A stretch of 64,000 nucleotides of DNA. It comes from a virus. Shown piece after piece: positions 1 through 8,747 of the stretch; the first letter of the stretch is position 1, and each line of letters starts with the position of its first letter. The translations under genes were made by a program, and so were the position numbers. The stretch is from positions 51,295 to 115,294 of IMG/VR virus record IMGVR_UViG_3300013014_000020; one strand, written 5' to 3'. Below the pieces are notes generated by a model. It saw nothing but the letters and a program-made list of their open reading frames with translations, had not been told where the DNA came from and searched no databases.

Positions 1-3000
1 TTTTCTTTAATAAAAAGAGTTTTAAGTTCTTCACAAACATTACGAATATCTTCTTCCATTAATGTGTTTTTCTTAACAAGTTCTGTCATTAAACTTTCAA
101 CAAATGGTTGGTATTTTGCATCATCAGTGAAAATATTTGACATACATAGATAGAATCTTTCGTCTTCTACGGTGTCAAATTCTAGTCTTAATATTGGTAC
201 AAAACTATAATCTTCTGTTACTACCTCTTCATCTAAAACCTTATTTAATGTAAGTCCACTAAGATATTCATCTAATCTATAACCTATATTAGTTTGATAG
301 TTTTCTGCAACTAACTCAAATGGTGTTGGATTTGGTGATGGTGTTGGTGGTTGTAAATTATAAACAACATATTTACCGGTATCTAACTTAAAACCATCAA
401 CTTTATGATTAACTAAATCTAATTTTCTAAAGGTTTGTACATAATTTTCTTGGTATTTTGTAATTTCATTTTGTGGTCCTATAAGTGCCTCATTTAATTC
501 ATCTAATCTTTCTGTTATTATATCAATTAATTTATTTTTAAGTTGTCTAATTGCTGAATCTGGATATCCATTTGTACTCTTTTTAACTTTTAAAATAATT
601 GGGTTTTTATCGTCTTTTACATCATTTCTAGCTTGTCTAATAATGTTTTCAACGTCATCTTCAACTTTTGTTGGTTTTCCAAAAATTTCAGTTAATACTT
701 TATCAGGATCATATTGTGCTAAAGTTCCTGAAAAATATTTTACATTTTTATATAGGTATTGTATAAAGCCATAGTTTGTAACATTGTTTACAGTTTTTAA
801 CTGATCAAAAATTGTTATAAAATAATTTTTAGTGTTATCTGATAATTCTTTAAAGATGTCGGTGTATTCTATTTCACCTTCCTCATACTCACCATTATCA
901 AATGATATTGTACTCAAAATTTTACCAATAGTTGAACCGCCATTGTTATTAATAATGTCTGGTACATCAGCACTAGTTGTTTGAATTGGTGGTGGTGGTG
1001 TTTCCTTAACCGAAAGTAGTTTCTTTGCAAAGTCTTCGTCGTTCTTTTTTCCACTTTGATCTGTCGCAACAGCTCTATCATCATATATTTCAGTATTAGC
1101 ATAAAAATTAAATGATAATGCATTTTGTAATTGTGCGACAGGTTCCGCTAACCCGTGTCCACCAATAAAATCAAAACTCAATGAAACTTTAGCAATCATT
1201 GGTTGCACCCCAATTCCTTCTGGGTTAATATCATATATTAATGGGTCATAAGTTATTTGTAGTTGTGTTGGTACTATTTTAGTGTGATAAAAATCACCAA
1301 CTCTCAATACTAATATTGGTGGTGTTCCAAATGATGTATTCCTTGCGTCGTTATATTTTGGTTTACCGTCTGGACCAATTACCGGTATTGTTTCACCCGG
1401 TCTAACACATTGATTAAGAAATGTTAATCTAGAATTTAAACCTTCTGGTGTTGTTGAGTGGAACGCCGGATGGAAATACTTTATCTTGTCTTGGATGCTT
1501 GCAAGAACCATTGGTTGATCTTCTTTTATTAAATCAAAATAATCGCATTCAGAAAATAAAAATCTTAATACTTTTTTAGAAATACCTTCTTTTAATTTTT
1601 TTGCAGGATCAATTGGTCTTGTCGTCACGGGTGTTACAACAACATCTTCGATTGGTGGGTCACCACAATTATTTTCACAATCCGTTAAGCCGCTAAACGG
1701 TGCTGTTGGGTCATCAGTTTCAATACAAATACCATTTACACACTTATATCTTTTATTTACCTGTGGTGTTATTGGTATCGGTGACGGTGACGGTGTTGGG
1801 GGTATCGGTGAAGGTGCTGGTGTTGGGGGTGGTTTTGGTTTTGTAACCGAAATTTTATTAATACCGACTCTACGACAAACCATAGCTGGAACACTATACC
1901 ATTGAGAATTGTTTGTAACAGCATTTAAATTAACATCTTTAATATTGTTAGTACAATTAACACCTTTTCCGGCACCATTATTTGTTTGTGGTATTATATA
2001 CTGTTCACCACTTGCAGTATATTTAAATTTAACTTTACCTTGACTTTGTAATGTAGCCATTGTGTCATTACCAAGTTTTTGTTTTAAAAACCATTTTTTT
2101 ACAGAATCATTTCTTCTTTGTGATAAATTATTATTATACCCAACTGAAGCTGGGGCTGACGCTGATCCTTGTAATTCTAAAACTACGGTACCACCTTGAT
2201 CTATAATTATTTCTTTAAGTTTTGGTAAAAGTTCATCTTTAATTTTTTTAAAGTTGCCAATAATTACTTGGTCAAAAAATGGTATTACTTCTGCTCTTGT
2301 GAATACATCACCACCACTACTTACTTTTAAAGGTGCTGAACTTGTATTATAGACAGTTTTTCTTCCTAAATAAACATCGTACCAATATTGATAATCTTGA
2401 CTATTAGGTACTGTTGTTTCCCAGCTTCCAGATCCAAATGGATAATCATTGTCAAAATAAAAGGCATATCCTTCCCATTCTGTTAATTCGGTATTGGTGA
2501 TTTCTTGTTCTTTATTCGGTACAGCATTTGTGTTTGATGTGCTATTACTATTGTTTTCTGAAACGTTAACAGCATTACCTGTATTGGCAATAATAGGATT
2601 GTCACCACCACCAGAAGACGCATCAATTTGTGGTTCTGGATTTACTGGTATTTCATCTAACACACCATATTTTTCTTCGTCTGTAAGTCTTGGGTCTGCT
2701 AATAATTTTTGATATTCATAAAGTTGATTAACAGGAATTGTATTAAATTTAGCGGCTAAATCATATAAATCATATTTCACACAACCAGCAAAAAATGAAT
2801 CCATAATAGAGTCAACTTGTTCTGGTGAAAACTTATCTAATTGTTTTCTAATAATTGTGTTCATCATAGACGGATGATCAACAACAATTTTCCAAGCTAT
2901 TGAACCGGTTCTTGTCGTGTTTTTATATGTATGTATTGGTTCTGGTCTACCAAGGAACGATGTTGGGTTCCAGTTAGCTGTTGATGAATCACTAAAAGTT

Positions 3001-5000
3001 AAATCGTATGGTGGGAACCACATAATTCTTCCTCCGTTTGGTCCTCTTTCACACACTGGTAAATCATCATATGTAAAACCTGGTTGACTTGATGTCCTCC
3101 AAGCAAGATTTTCCAAAGAAAACATATATTTTTTAACTTTTTGATCAAATATATTTGTTGATCCAGGATTTCTTAATGGCGCAATGTTTAAATTATATGT
3201 GTTATCTAACACTGAATAGTCAAATTTTCTACCGGCAATTGTAATACCATCTGTTTTTTGTAAATCACCATAAGTAAAATACGGTGTATCCTTTTGGAAA
3301 ACTCTACAATATTCTCTTCCAACTTCCGAACCTTCAATTCCTATTGTTTCTGAATCGGTTACACTATCATAATAAGCAATTACTTGTGAACCTTTCGTCA
3401 TTTCTTTGTATCCATCATTAAAGACTTTGGATACTTGATTAATTGCATTTCCTACGTGTTGTAATCTTTTTGCACCAGTAACATTATCGGCAGCATTAAT
3501 TAATCTTTGTGTATTATCTAAAATGGAACCACCTTTAAATTCAAAACCGGTTGATTCTGTATCTGCGTTAAATTCTCCTTTAACTGCGTCAAATTGTTTA
3601 TCTTGTGGTTGTACTGGGTCACCGCCAGGTGCAACCTTGAATCCTAAGTTATCTTTATATTTTGGTGAAACCCAAGTAAATTGTCCTGTTATTCCACCTT
3701 GGTTTGAATATGATTTTCCGGCTAAACCAAATTTAATTTTATCTTCATTTCCTTCGTAAAGTTTACCTAAACTATCAGGACCATAAACTAGACTTGGTTG
3801 TTGATTTCCAAATCTATCAGTAGGAATTTCATTTGCGGGTGAATTTATTGTTGATGGATCGGCTTGACTACTACCAACGTAATACCCACTACCACCGTCC
3901 TCTGTGTTTCCACCTAAAAGATTATTAATAGCATCTGTAACGCCAAGTATTAATCCTTTATCATAATTTGGTCTATAGATGTTATACTGAATACTTCTAA
4001 ATAATACAGATTTTTGTCCGTAACCGGTATTCTCTAAAAATAAAACCGAAGGGTTTTTGTAATTTGGTAATAACGAACCTAATGCACCACCAGTTAAATT
4101 ATTTACAACGTTAAGAGCTCCTTGTGTTTGATCATTTTGACCTTGTAATGGTTTTGTAAAATAATCACCAGGAATCAATGATACTGGAAAATAAGTACCG
4201 CTTAGTCTGTTTGCAAAAGAAACGGCGGCTAATAACGGATTTTGCGGAATTGTAATTTTCCAATTTTTATTAATTAGTGGTTGTTGACCGCTTGCAACAA
4301 GTGACGCTTCAAATGGATCTTGTAATGAATCTAAATTTACAATACTATTAATTGTATTGTTAACCTCATCTGCAATTCTTTTTTCAAAAGCTTCTTTTAA
4401 TTTTTTCGCACCAATTTGTGCTAGTAATGAATCTTGTGATAGTGGTCCTGGTGTTCCCGTTGGATTTGAAGATGATAATATTTCAAAAGGACTATATATT
4501 GAATATAAAAAATTAATTGGTACTGATTGAAATACACTACCATTAGATGTTGCATATGGTGAAAAGTATTGTAAGTTATTAAAATTATCAGTAATAATTA
4601 CTAAATCTTTATAACCACTTTCTGGTCCATAAACATTTTTTATGTATGCCGAATCAATATAAAATTCATTAACTAAATCTATTTCTGCGTTGTCTTGTCC
4701 GTATTCACCTTGATTTGGTGTTACTGGTAATGGCTCACCATCAGTTGATATAATATTGTTATAACCACCTTCTGGTCCATATTCATTTAATGTATAAAGT
4801 TGGTTTGCTTGTACTGTAGTCCCAATTAAATCATTCGGCGAATTAATGACTGAACTATCATTCATTGGTGATACTTCGTAATTTACATTTCCAGATGGTG
4901 GGCTATAAGCCCCTGGGACATTATAGGGTGTTAAATTCCTGCCCATTAGGATATTCCTAAATGTAGCTGTTGAATTAAACGATAATGAACTTTCAGACAT
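1..5000 (-). CDS. Large baseplate/tail structural protein with OmpA-like domain (3' end missing)
   Basis: The frame is open from an ATG at 5000 to the left edge, giving at least 1666 residues; the C-terminus lies outside the window. It starts MSESSLSFNS. Around residues 670-760 is a phage baseplate-type stretch (NWNPTSFLGRPEPIHTYKN, then DHPSMMN). Around residues 930-980 is an OmpA/MotB-like segment: strand VVLELQGSASAP, then the signature NNNLSQRRNDSVKKWF. Such domains bind peptidoglycan in bacterial proteins. A Pro-rich linker (KPKPPPTPAPSP and similar) follows near residues 1050-1077, then a long helical and beta C-terminal part. It lies directly after the tape-measure gene, where T4-type phages place baseplate hub and tail-tube initiator genes. 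I infer a virion baseplate protein that may contact the cell wall. I cannot assign it to a particular T4 gp. Confidence 0.75.
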   Translation of the reverse strand, partial: MSESSLSFNSTATFRNILMGRNLTPYNVPGAYSPPSGNVNYEVSPMNDSSVINSPNDLIGTTVQANQLYTLNEYGPEGGYNNIISTDGEPLPVTPNQGEYGQDNAEIDLVNEFYIDSAYIKNVYGPESGYKDLVIITDNFNNLQYFSPYATSNGSVFQSVPINFLYSIYSPFEILSSSNPTGTPGPLSQDSLLAQIGAKKLKEAFEKRIADEVNNTINSIVNLDSLQDPFEASLVASGQQPLINKNWKITIPQNPLLAAVSFANRLSGTYFPVSLIPGDYFTKPLQGQNDQTQGALNVVNNLTGGALGSLLPNYKNPSVLFLENTGYGQKSVLFRSIQYNIYRPNYDKGLILGVTDAINNLLGGNTEDGGSGYYVGSSQADPSTINSPANEIPTDRFGNQQPSLVYGPDSLGKLYEGNEDKIKFGLAGKSYSNQGGITGQFTWVSPKYKDNLGFKVAPGGDPVQPQDKQFDAVKGEFNADTESTGFEFKGGSILDNTQRLINAADNVTGAKRLQHVGNAINQVSKVFNDGYKEMTKGSQVIAYYDSVTDSETIGIEGSEVGREYCRVFQKDTPYFTYGDLQKTDGITIAGRKFDYSVLDNTYNLNIAPLRNPGSTNIFDQKVKKYMFSLENLAWRTSSQPGFTYDDLPVCERGPNGGRIMWFPPYDLTFSDSSTANWNPTSFLGRPEPIHTYKNTTRTGSIAWKIVVDHPSMMNTIIRKQLDKFSPEQVDSIMDSFFAGCVKYDLYDLAAKFNTIPVNQLYEYQKLLADPRLTDEEKYGVLDEIPVNPEPQIDASSGGGDNPIIANTGNAVNVSENNSNSTSNTNAVPNKEQEITNTELTEWEGYAFYFDNDYPFGSGSWETTVPNSQDYQYWYDVYLGRKTVYNTSSAPLKVSSGGDVFTRAEVIPFFDQVIIGNFKKIKDELLPKLKEIIIDQGGTVVLELQGSASAPASVGYNNNLSQRRNDSVKKWFLKQKLGNDTMATLQSQGKVKFKYTASGEQYIIPQTNNGAGKGVNCTNNIKDVNLNAVTNNSQWYSVPAMVCRRVGINKISVTKPKPPPTPAPSPIPPTPSPSPIPITPQVNKRYKCVNGICIETDDPTAPFSGLTDCENNCGDPPIEDVVVTPVTTRPIDPAKKLKEGISKKVLRFLFSECDYFDLIKEDQPMVLASIQDKIKYFHPAFHSTTPEGLNSRLTFLNQCVRPGETIPVIGPDGKPKYNDARNTSFGTPPILVLRVGDFYHTKIVPTQLQITYDPLIYDINPEGIGVQPMIAKVSLSFDFIGGHGLAEPVAQLQNALSFNFYANTEIYDDRAVATDQSGKKNDEDFAKKLLSVKETPPPPIQTTSADVPDIINNNGGSTIGKILSTISFDNGEYEEGEIEYTDIFKELSDNTKNYFITIFDQLKTVNNVTNYGFIQYLYKNVKYFSGTLAQYDPDKVLTEIFGKPTKVEDDVENIIRQARNDVKDDKNPIILKVKKSTNGYPDSAIRQLKNKLIDIITERLDELNEALIGPQNEITKYQENYVQTFRKLDLVNHKVDGFKLDTGKYVVYNLQPPTPSPNPTPFELVAENYQTNIGYRLDEYLSGLTLNKVLDEEVVTEDYSFVPILRLEFDTVEDERFYLCMSNIFTDDAKYQPFVESLMTELVKKNTLMEEDIRNVCEELKTLFIKE

Positions 5001-5017
5001 TAATTTTAATTTTATTT

Positions 5018-5035
5018 ATAAATAGATTATAAATA
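5018..5035 (-). promoter_or_regulatory. Double TATTTAT before the large baseplate gene
   Basis: Two minus-strand copies (5018-5024 and 5029-5035) precede the ATG at 5000 in TATTTATAAATAAAAT context. Confidence 0.5.
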
Positions 5036-5060
5036 ATTTTTTTGAAATGTAATTAAGAGT

Positions 5061-7091
5061 TTATTGTGGTTTGTACCAGGCTGGTATTAAATTATTATTG
5101 GTTTGGATGTCATTAATCTTTTTAATAAACTCAGCCATTTTACTTGGGTCTTTGTAATATTCAGTGATAGCATTACTCATTAAAGTTGTTAATGCGTCAT
5201 TTCTTATTGCAGGATCCATTGTAACATTAATATCAATCTTATTTGTTAAATCAATTTTAGACTCTGCTGGTTTGTTTTGAGTGCTTGATGGTGTTGTGTT
5301 GTTCACAACGCTATTTGAACTAACCGCATTATTCGAATTGTTTATTGCGGTATTGCTTACACTACTTGTAGATTTTGTATTTTCTTTTCTGAATAATGTT
5401 TCTAATTCTGGTGAATTAGTTTTAAAATCTGTACCCATTTGTTCAAAAAATTGGTCACTTGTAATTGTACTATAAGCTTTACCTAATGTTTCAAGTGTTG
5501 ATGATGCCAAATCTTTTAAGTCTTCGACACTACTCACATTTTTTATTTTCTTATACAGAGTTTCAACTTCAGTTGTTACTCCAGCAACTCTATCACCAAT
5601 AACACCTAATCCAACTCTTATGTTTTCAGATTCCCTATATTCATCTTTTACGATTCCTTTTGGTGATTCTGGAGCTTCAAATCCAGCTTTTCTAACACCA
5701 GTTGTTATTGCCTCATATCCAGTTTGCATTAATGAAGTTGTTGCAGCTCCAAAACCCATAGCAGTCAATGTTGCTGATATTTTAGCGTCAATTGATTGTA
5801 AAGAAGAAAGTTGGTCAATTGCAAGTTCCTCCATAGATTTTCCTTGTAATTCTTGAGATTCTTTTAAAGATTGTATTTCGTTAACTTGTAAATCTGTAAC
5901 TTCTTTCATTACATATTCTCCAGTCCATTTATCTTTTTTACCAGTTTTTTCGTCTACCACAAATTGTTTAACCTTAACTTCAGCAATACCTTGTTTATTA
6001 ATTTGAGCCATAGTTGCAATCATTTCCCTATCTTCTTTTGATGTTCCAGGTGAAAATTTGATTTGTTTCATTTTATAATCTAAATTTGCGGCATTTAAAG
6101 ACATTTTTGCTAGTTCACCACTCGTCATACCTAAAGCTTCTGCAACTTCTCTTAATCTTCTTTTTTCTCCGGGCATAATTTGAAACTCACCCAGATTTTT
6201 ATTAAAACTTACAAAATCTTTTGACATTTTTACAATTTGATTTTGTAGTTCAGTTGGGTCATTTGCCGATAAATCCATTAACTTTAGTGGGTCTGTTAAA
6301 GCACTTGTTTGAACACCTAATCTTTGTAGAGAGGCTGCCATTTCTATTGCACTTTCTGGGTTAAAGGCTTTTTCTGTAATTTCAAACATTTTACCCATAT
6401 CTATTCCGAGTTTAGATGCTTGAACTGACATTTTAGCAAGTCCTTTAACACCACCATCAAAATTATATAAATTCATTACGCCGATATTTTTTGTTACTTT
6501 GTCGGCAACATCCCTCACAATAGCACCAGATTCTTTTGCTACTTTTGTTACATCCATCATTTTGTCGGCAACACCACTTAAATTAACACCAACACCTCTA
6601 AATGATGATGCTAAGTCTTTCGCACTAACACCGGTTACTTTAGCGGTTGCTGCTAGTTCTGCCATTCGTTCGTCACTAATTGATATGTTAGTACCAAACA
6701 CAGAAGATAAATCAATATATTGTTTTTGAACTTCACCAATTGATAAACCTAGTTCAGCAAACTTTGGGGCACTGTCTGCAATTAATTTTCTAAACTCATC
6801 TGCTTTTTTTGAACCGGTACCTAAGGCTTCATTAATTTTTGCACTTTCTTGATCCAAAAATTTTAATCTAGCTAGATTGCCTTCTAATGATAATAAATCA
6901 GTAATACTACCCTTAATTGTTTGCATTACGGAACCTACTGTATCTGCAACACCTAAAACACCATTTTTAGCGGCTGTTGTTAATAAGTCTGAATATTTGG
7001 TAGCATTTTGTAAAGTTGCGGTATTGTTAGCTTCGACTTGGGCTAATTCCAAATCGGCTTTACTTGTTTTGGCGCTTTCATCAAACATCAT
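5061..7091 (-). CDS. Putative tail tape measure protein
   Basis: 676 residues, Ala/Lys/Ser-rich and largely helical. The core of about 300 residues resembles tape-measure cores: repeated helices with LGLSIGEVQKQYIDLSSVFG, SAKDLASSFRGVGVNLSG and AASLQRLGVQTSAL. A Ser/Asn-rich low-complexity linker (residues ~560-600) precedes a short C-terminal domain. Tape measures set tail length and sit inside the tube. At roughly 1.5 angstrom per residue this would span about 100 nm, similar to a T4-size tail. The position after the tube gene and the chaperone with its overlapping extension is the classical one for a tape measure. The start at 7091 follows a TATTTAT motif at 7109-7115; an adjacent second ATG is equally possible. 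Other possibility: a baseplate hub protein. Confidence 0.6.
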   Translation of the reverse strand: MMFDESAKTSKADLELAQVEANNTATLQNATKYSDLLTTAAKNGVLGVADTVGSVMQTIKGSITDLLSLEGNLARLKFLDQESAKINEALGTGSKKADEFRKLIADSAPKFAELGLSIGEVQKQYIDLSSVFGTNISISDERMAELAATAKVTGVSAKDLASSFRGVGVNLSGVADKMMDVTKVAKESGAIVRDVADKVTKNIGVMNLYNFDGGVKGLAKMSVQASKLGIDMGKMFEITEKAFNPESAIEMAASLQRLGVQTSALTDPLKLMDLSANDPTELQNQIVKMSKDFVSFNKNLGEFQIMPGEKRRLREVAEALGMTSGELAKMSLNAANLDYKMKQIKFSPGTSKEDREMIATMAQINKQGIAEVKVKQFVVDEKTGKKDKWTGEYVMKEVTDLQVNEIQSLKESQELQGKSMEELAIDQLSSLQSIDAKISATLTAMGFGAATTSLMQTGYEAITTGVRKAGFEAPESPKGIVKDEYRESENIRVGLGVIGDRVAGVTTEVETLYKKIKNVSSVEDLKDLASSTLETLGKAYSTITSDQFFEQMGTDFKTNSPELETLFRKENTKSTSSVSNTAINNSNNAVSSNSVVNNTTPSSTQNKPAESKIDLTNKIDINVTMDPAIRNDALTTLMSNAITEYYKDPSKMAEFIKKINDIQTNNNLIPAWYKPQ

Positions 7092-7108
7092 TGGATTCTA
7101 GTTTATTG

Positions 7109-7115
7109 ATAAATA
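7109..7115 (-). promoter_or_regulatory. TATTTAT before tape measure
   Basis: Minus-strand TATTTATCAATAAAC, 17 bases before the ATG at 7091. It lies just past the stop of the overlapping chaperone extension, so the tape measure may have its own start site. Confidence 0.5.
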
Positions 7116-7117
7116 CT

Positions 7118-7291
7118 TTATTGTTGATTTTGTTCTGAAATTTTATCAATAACATACCTTCTGAAATATGTTGGCATAATCAGATAGTCACTATAAGAAA
7201 GTTTTAACATTCTAGCTAAATAAATGTATTCGTCAATAAGTCTTAACTTATATTGAGAAGAAAGGCCGAAAAAACTCCACCCCAAAAGCAA
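7118..7291 (-). CDS. Overlapping out-of-frame tail chaperone extension or small hub-assembly protein
   Basis: This short frame overlaps the last 44 bases of the gp26-like gene in the +1 frame. It is open from about 7297 to a TAA at 7118-7120. Read alone from a TTG at 7291 it would be 57 residues; internal ATGs would give about 30 or fewer. The product contains WSFFGLSSQYKLRLIDEYI and then YSDYLIMPTYFRRYV, a pattern (Trp, helical Leu-rich segment, Tyr-x-x-x-Leu-x-Met-Pro, Arg-Arg) reminiscent of tail-assembly chaperone extensions and gp51-like proteins. The overlap contains GAG-TTT-TTT-CGG, a run on which a ribosome could slip +1 or -2, producing a fusion with the upstream protein. No Shine-Dalgarno sequence precedes the TTG. 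That it is coding is fairly well supported by the motif; the expression mode is inference. Confidence 0.55.
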   Translation of the reverse strand: MLLGWSFFGLSSQYKLRLIDEYIYLARMLKLSYSDYLIMPTYFRRYVIDKISEQNQQ

Positions 7292-8018
7292 TAGATACTA
7301 CTGCTCTTTCTCCAGACGGGGCTATAACTTCTTTTGATAGATCAAGTCTAGGTTCGTTTTCAAACATAAAGTTTCTAATATACTTGGAATCAGAAATAGG
7401 CATTGATTCAACAAATTTTGCAATATCACCTTTGTTTGCTTTTCCGTCCAATTCAACAATAAGTTTATTAAGTCTTAATGTAACTGTTGGTTGGATTCTT
7501 CCTTGTGGGTATGACTCTAATGTTCTTTCTATTTCTAGATAATCCCTCATATTTAAAGGTTTTAATTTGACCGTTGATTTACTCCTTGGTAAGGTAACAG
7601 TAAATGTACCGTCACTATCTGGGTTTACTGGATTTTTTTTAATATTTAATTCATCAAGAACAATTGTAGCATCAAATAATTTTCCGGTTTGTGGATCTGG
7701 AACTGAAACGACATATTCTGGTCCAAAAGATGTATTTCTTAAAAAAAGTAATATTGCCTCCAAATCACCGTCTAATAATTCTTCTGGTCTTAAATCTGGT
7801 TCATATAATTTATTTCTTAATAAAGGTAATATTAATGTTTCTTTAATGGATTTATTGCCGTCCATATTAACCAATATGTTTTCATCAGCAGCCGTTAGAT
7901 ATCCAACCTTAACACTTTTCTTTTTATTTGGATAGAAGATTCCTCCAGACGGTAGCGGTACTACATCGTGTGGTAAATTAAAATTCATTTGTCCATAATC
8001 ATTAACATTAGTTTCCAT
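7248..8018 (-). CDS. gp26-like tail assembly chaperone / baseplate hub protein (T4_baseplate type)
   Basis: 256 residues. The N-terminus has the PLPSGGIFYPNKKK and VKVGYLTAADENILVN pattern typical of T4 gp26/T4_baseplate-family proteins (initial loop with Pro-Ser-Gly-Gly-x-x-Tyr-Pro, then a Thr-Ala-x-x-Glu-x-Ile-Leu helix). It also has LLDGDLEAILLFLRNTSFG, typical of the same family. A C-terminal half of mixed alpha/beta follows. The gene lies between the tail tube and the tape measure, where chaperones that load onto the tape measure are found. Its 3' end overlaps an out-of-frame extension, which supports a chaperone role. A TATTTTTATAATAAA sequence just upstream (8032-8040) is a variant of the local promoter motif. 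Function is by family resemblance and order, not by sequence search. Confidence 0.6.
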   Translation of the reverse strand: METNVNDYGQMNFNLPHDVVPLPSGGIFYPNKKKSVKVGYLTAADENILVNMDGNKSIKETLILPLLRNKLYEPDLRPEELLDGDLEAILLFLRNTSFGPEYVVSVPDPQTGKLFDATIVLDELNIKKNPVNPDSDGTFTVTLPRSKSTVKLKPLNMRDYLEIERTLESYPQGRIQPTVTLRLNKLIVELDGKANKGDIAKFVESMPISDSKYIRNFMFENEPRLDLSKEVIAPSGERAVVSIAFGVEFFRPFFSI

Positions 8019-8060
8019 ATTCTTTTTTATTATAAAAATATCTTACTTATGTTTTTTGTA

Positions 8061-8100
8061 AATAAAAAACCCACATAACAAAAAATTATGCGGGTTTTAA
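8061..8100 (-). terminator. Rho-independent terminator after tail tube
   Basis: The minus-strand hairpin pairs AAAACCCGCATAA with TTATGTGGGTTTT (one G-U), loop TTTTTTG, followed by a T-run. It ends the tail tube transcript before the gp26-like gene. Confidence 0.8.
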
Positions 8101-8117
8101 ATATCATTTGGAGTAAA

Positions 8118-8606
8118 TTAGTATACTAAAATACAACGGTCCATACGAAGTGTTGCCGAAATATCAGCAATTGCATCCTGTGAATAAGATAAAGAACCAA
8201 AGTTCAAGTCTGTCATAAATGTACCTTCTAAAATCCATTTTTCAACAACTACCCCAGTTGGGTCTAACATTTCTAAATCAACATTCTTTTTGTATCCAGC
8301 GGCATAACCCATACGACCGGTAACTGATTCAGCACATAGACGCATCCATTCCATTAATGCTTGTGATGCAGACGGTCCGATTGGGTCTCTAAATTTAACA
8401 GTAATTGGATCCCAGTTAAATCTACCAGCAACATAAGTTGATGTGTTTAAAAATTGAATTTCAGTTGAACCTACTTTAATTGATGGTCTTGATGCGCTTT
8501 CAACGAACCACTCGTTAATTCCTAAACTTGAAGGAAACCTAACGATAAACCTGTTCTGCCTTTTTGGTTCATACGGAACTGGCATTTTCATTAATAAATC
8601 AGCCAT
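8118..8606 (-). CDS. Tail tube protein (gp19-like)
   Basis: 162 residues, the usual length for T4 gp19-type tube subunits (T4: 163). The pattern fits: an N-terminal PKRQNRFIVRFPSSLGI strand, a central NTSTYVAGRFNWDPITVKF segment, DPIGPSASQALMEWMRLC, and a C-terminal beta hairpin ending in an SATLRMDRC motif. Tube subunits stack as hexamer rings around the tape measure inside the sheath. The gene follows the sheath but is separated from it by a HAD-family gene, which is unusual. A TATTTAT motif (8647-8653) lies about 40 bases upstream, and a strong hairpin terminator follows at 8061-8100, so the tube may be transcribed at high level as its own short unit, which suits an abundant protein. Confidence 0.85.
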   Translation of the reverse strand: MADLLMKMPVPYEPKRQNRFIVRFPSSLGINEWFVESASRPSIKVGSTEIQFLNTSTYVAGRFNWDPITVKFRDPIGPSASQALMEWMRLCAESVTGRMGYAAGYKKNVDLEMLDPTGVVVEKWILEGTFMTDLNFGSLSYSQDAIADISATLRMDRCILVY

Positions 8607-8646
8607 AATTATTTAATTTTTTTTAATTGTTTATTTTCTTTATTTG

Positions 8647-8653
8647 ATAAATA
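8647..8653 (-). promoter_or_regulatory. TATTTAT before tail tube
   Basis: Minus-strand TATTTATCAAATAAAG, 40 bases before the tube ATG, giving a longer, A-rich leader. Confidence 0.55.
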
Positions 8654-8747
8654 TATCTTTATGAAAAATTTTTCTATTTACTTTGACTTTTTTTCAAATT
8701 ATATATTCTATTATAAATACTACTTTAATAATTAATATATTAGTTTA

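Noticed and set aside
2494-3759. Short plus-strand frames in the first 5 kb (for example at 2494 and 3523)
   Set aside because: They are shadows of the continuous minus-strand baseplate gene that runs off the left edge.
5018-5035. T4-type late promoter TATAAATA
   Set aside because: The word TATAAATA occurs here and elsewhere, but the conserved direction relative to genes across the window is TATTTAT, so I do not call it a classical T4 late promoter.
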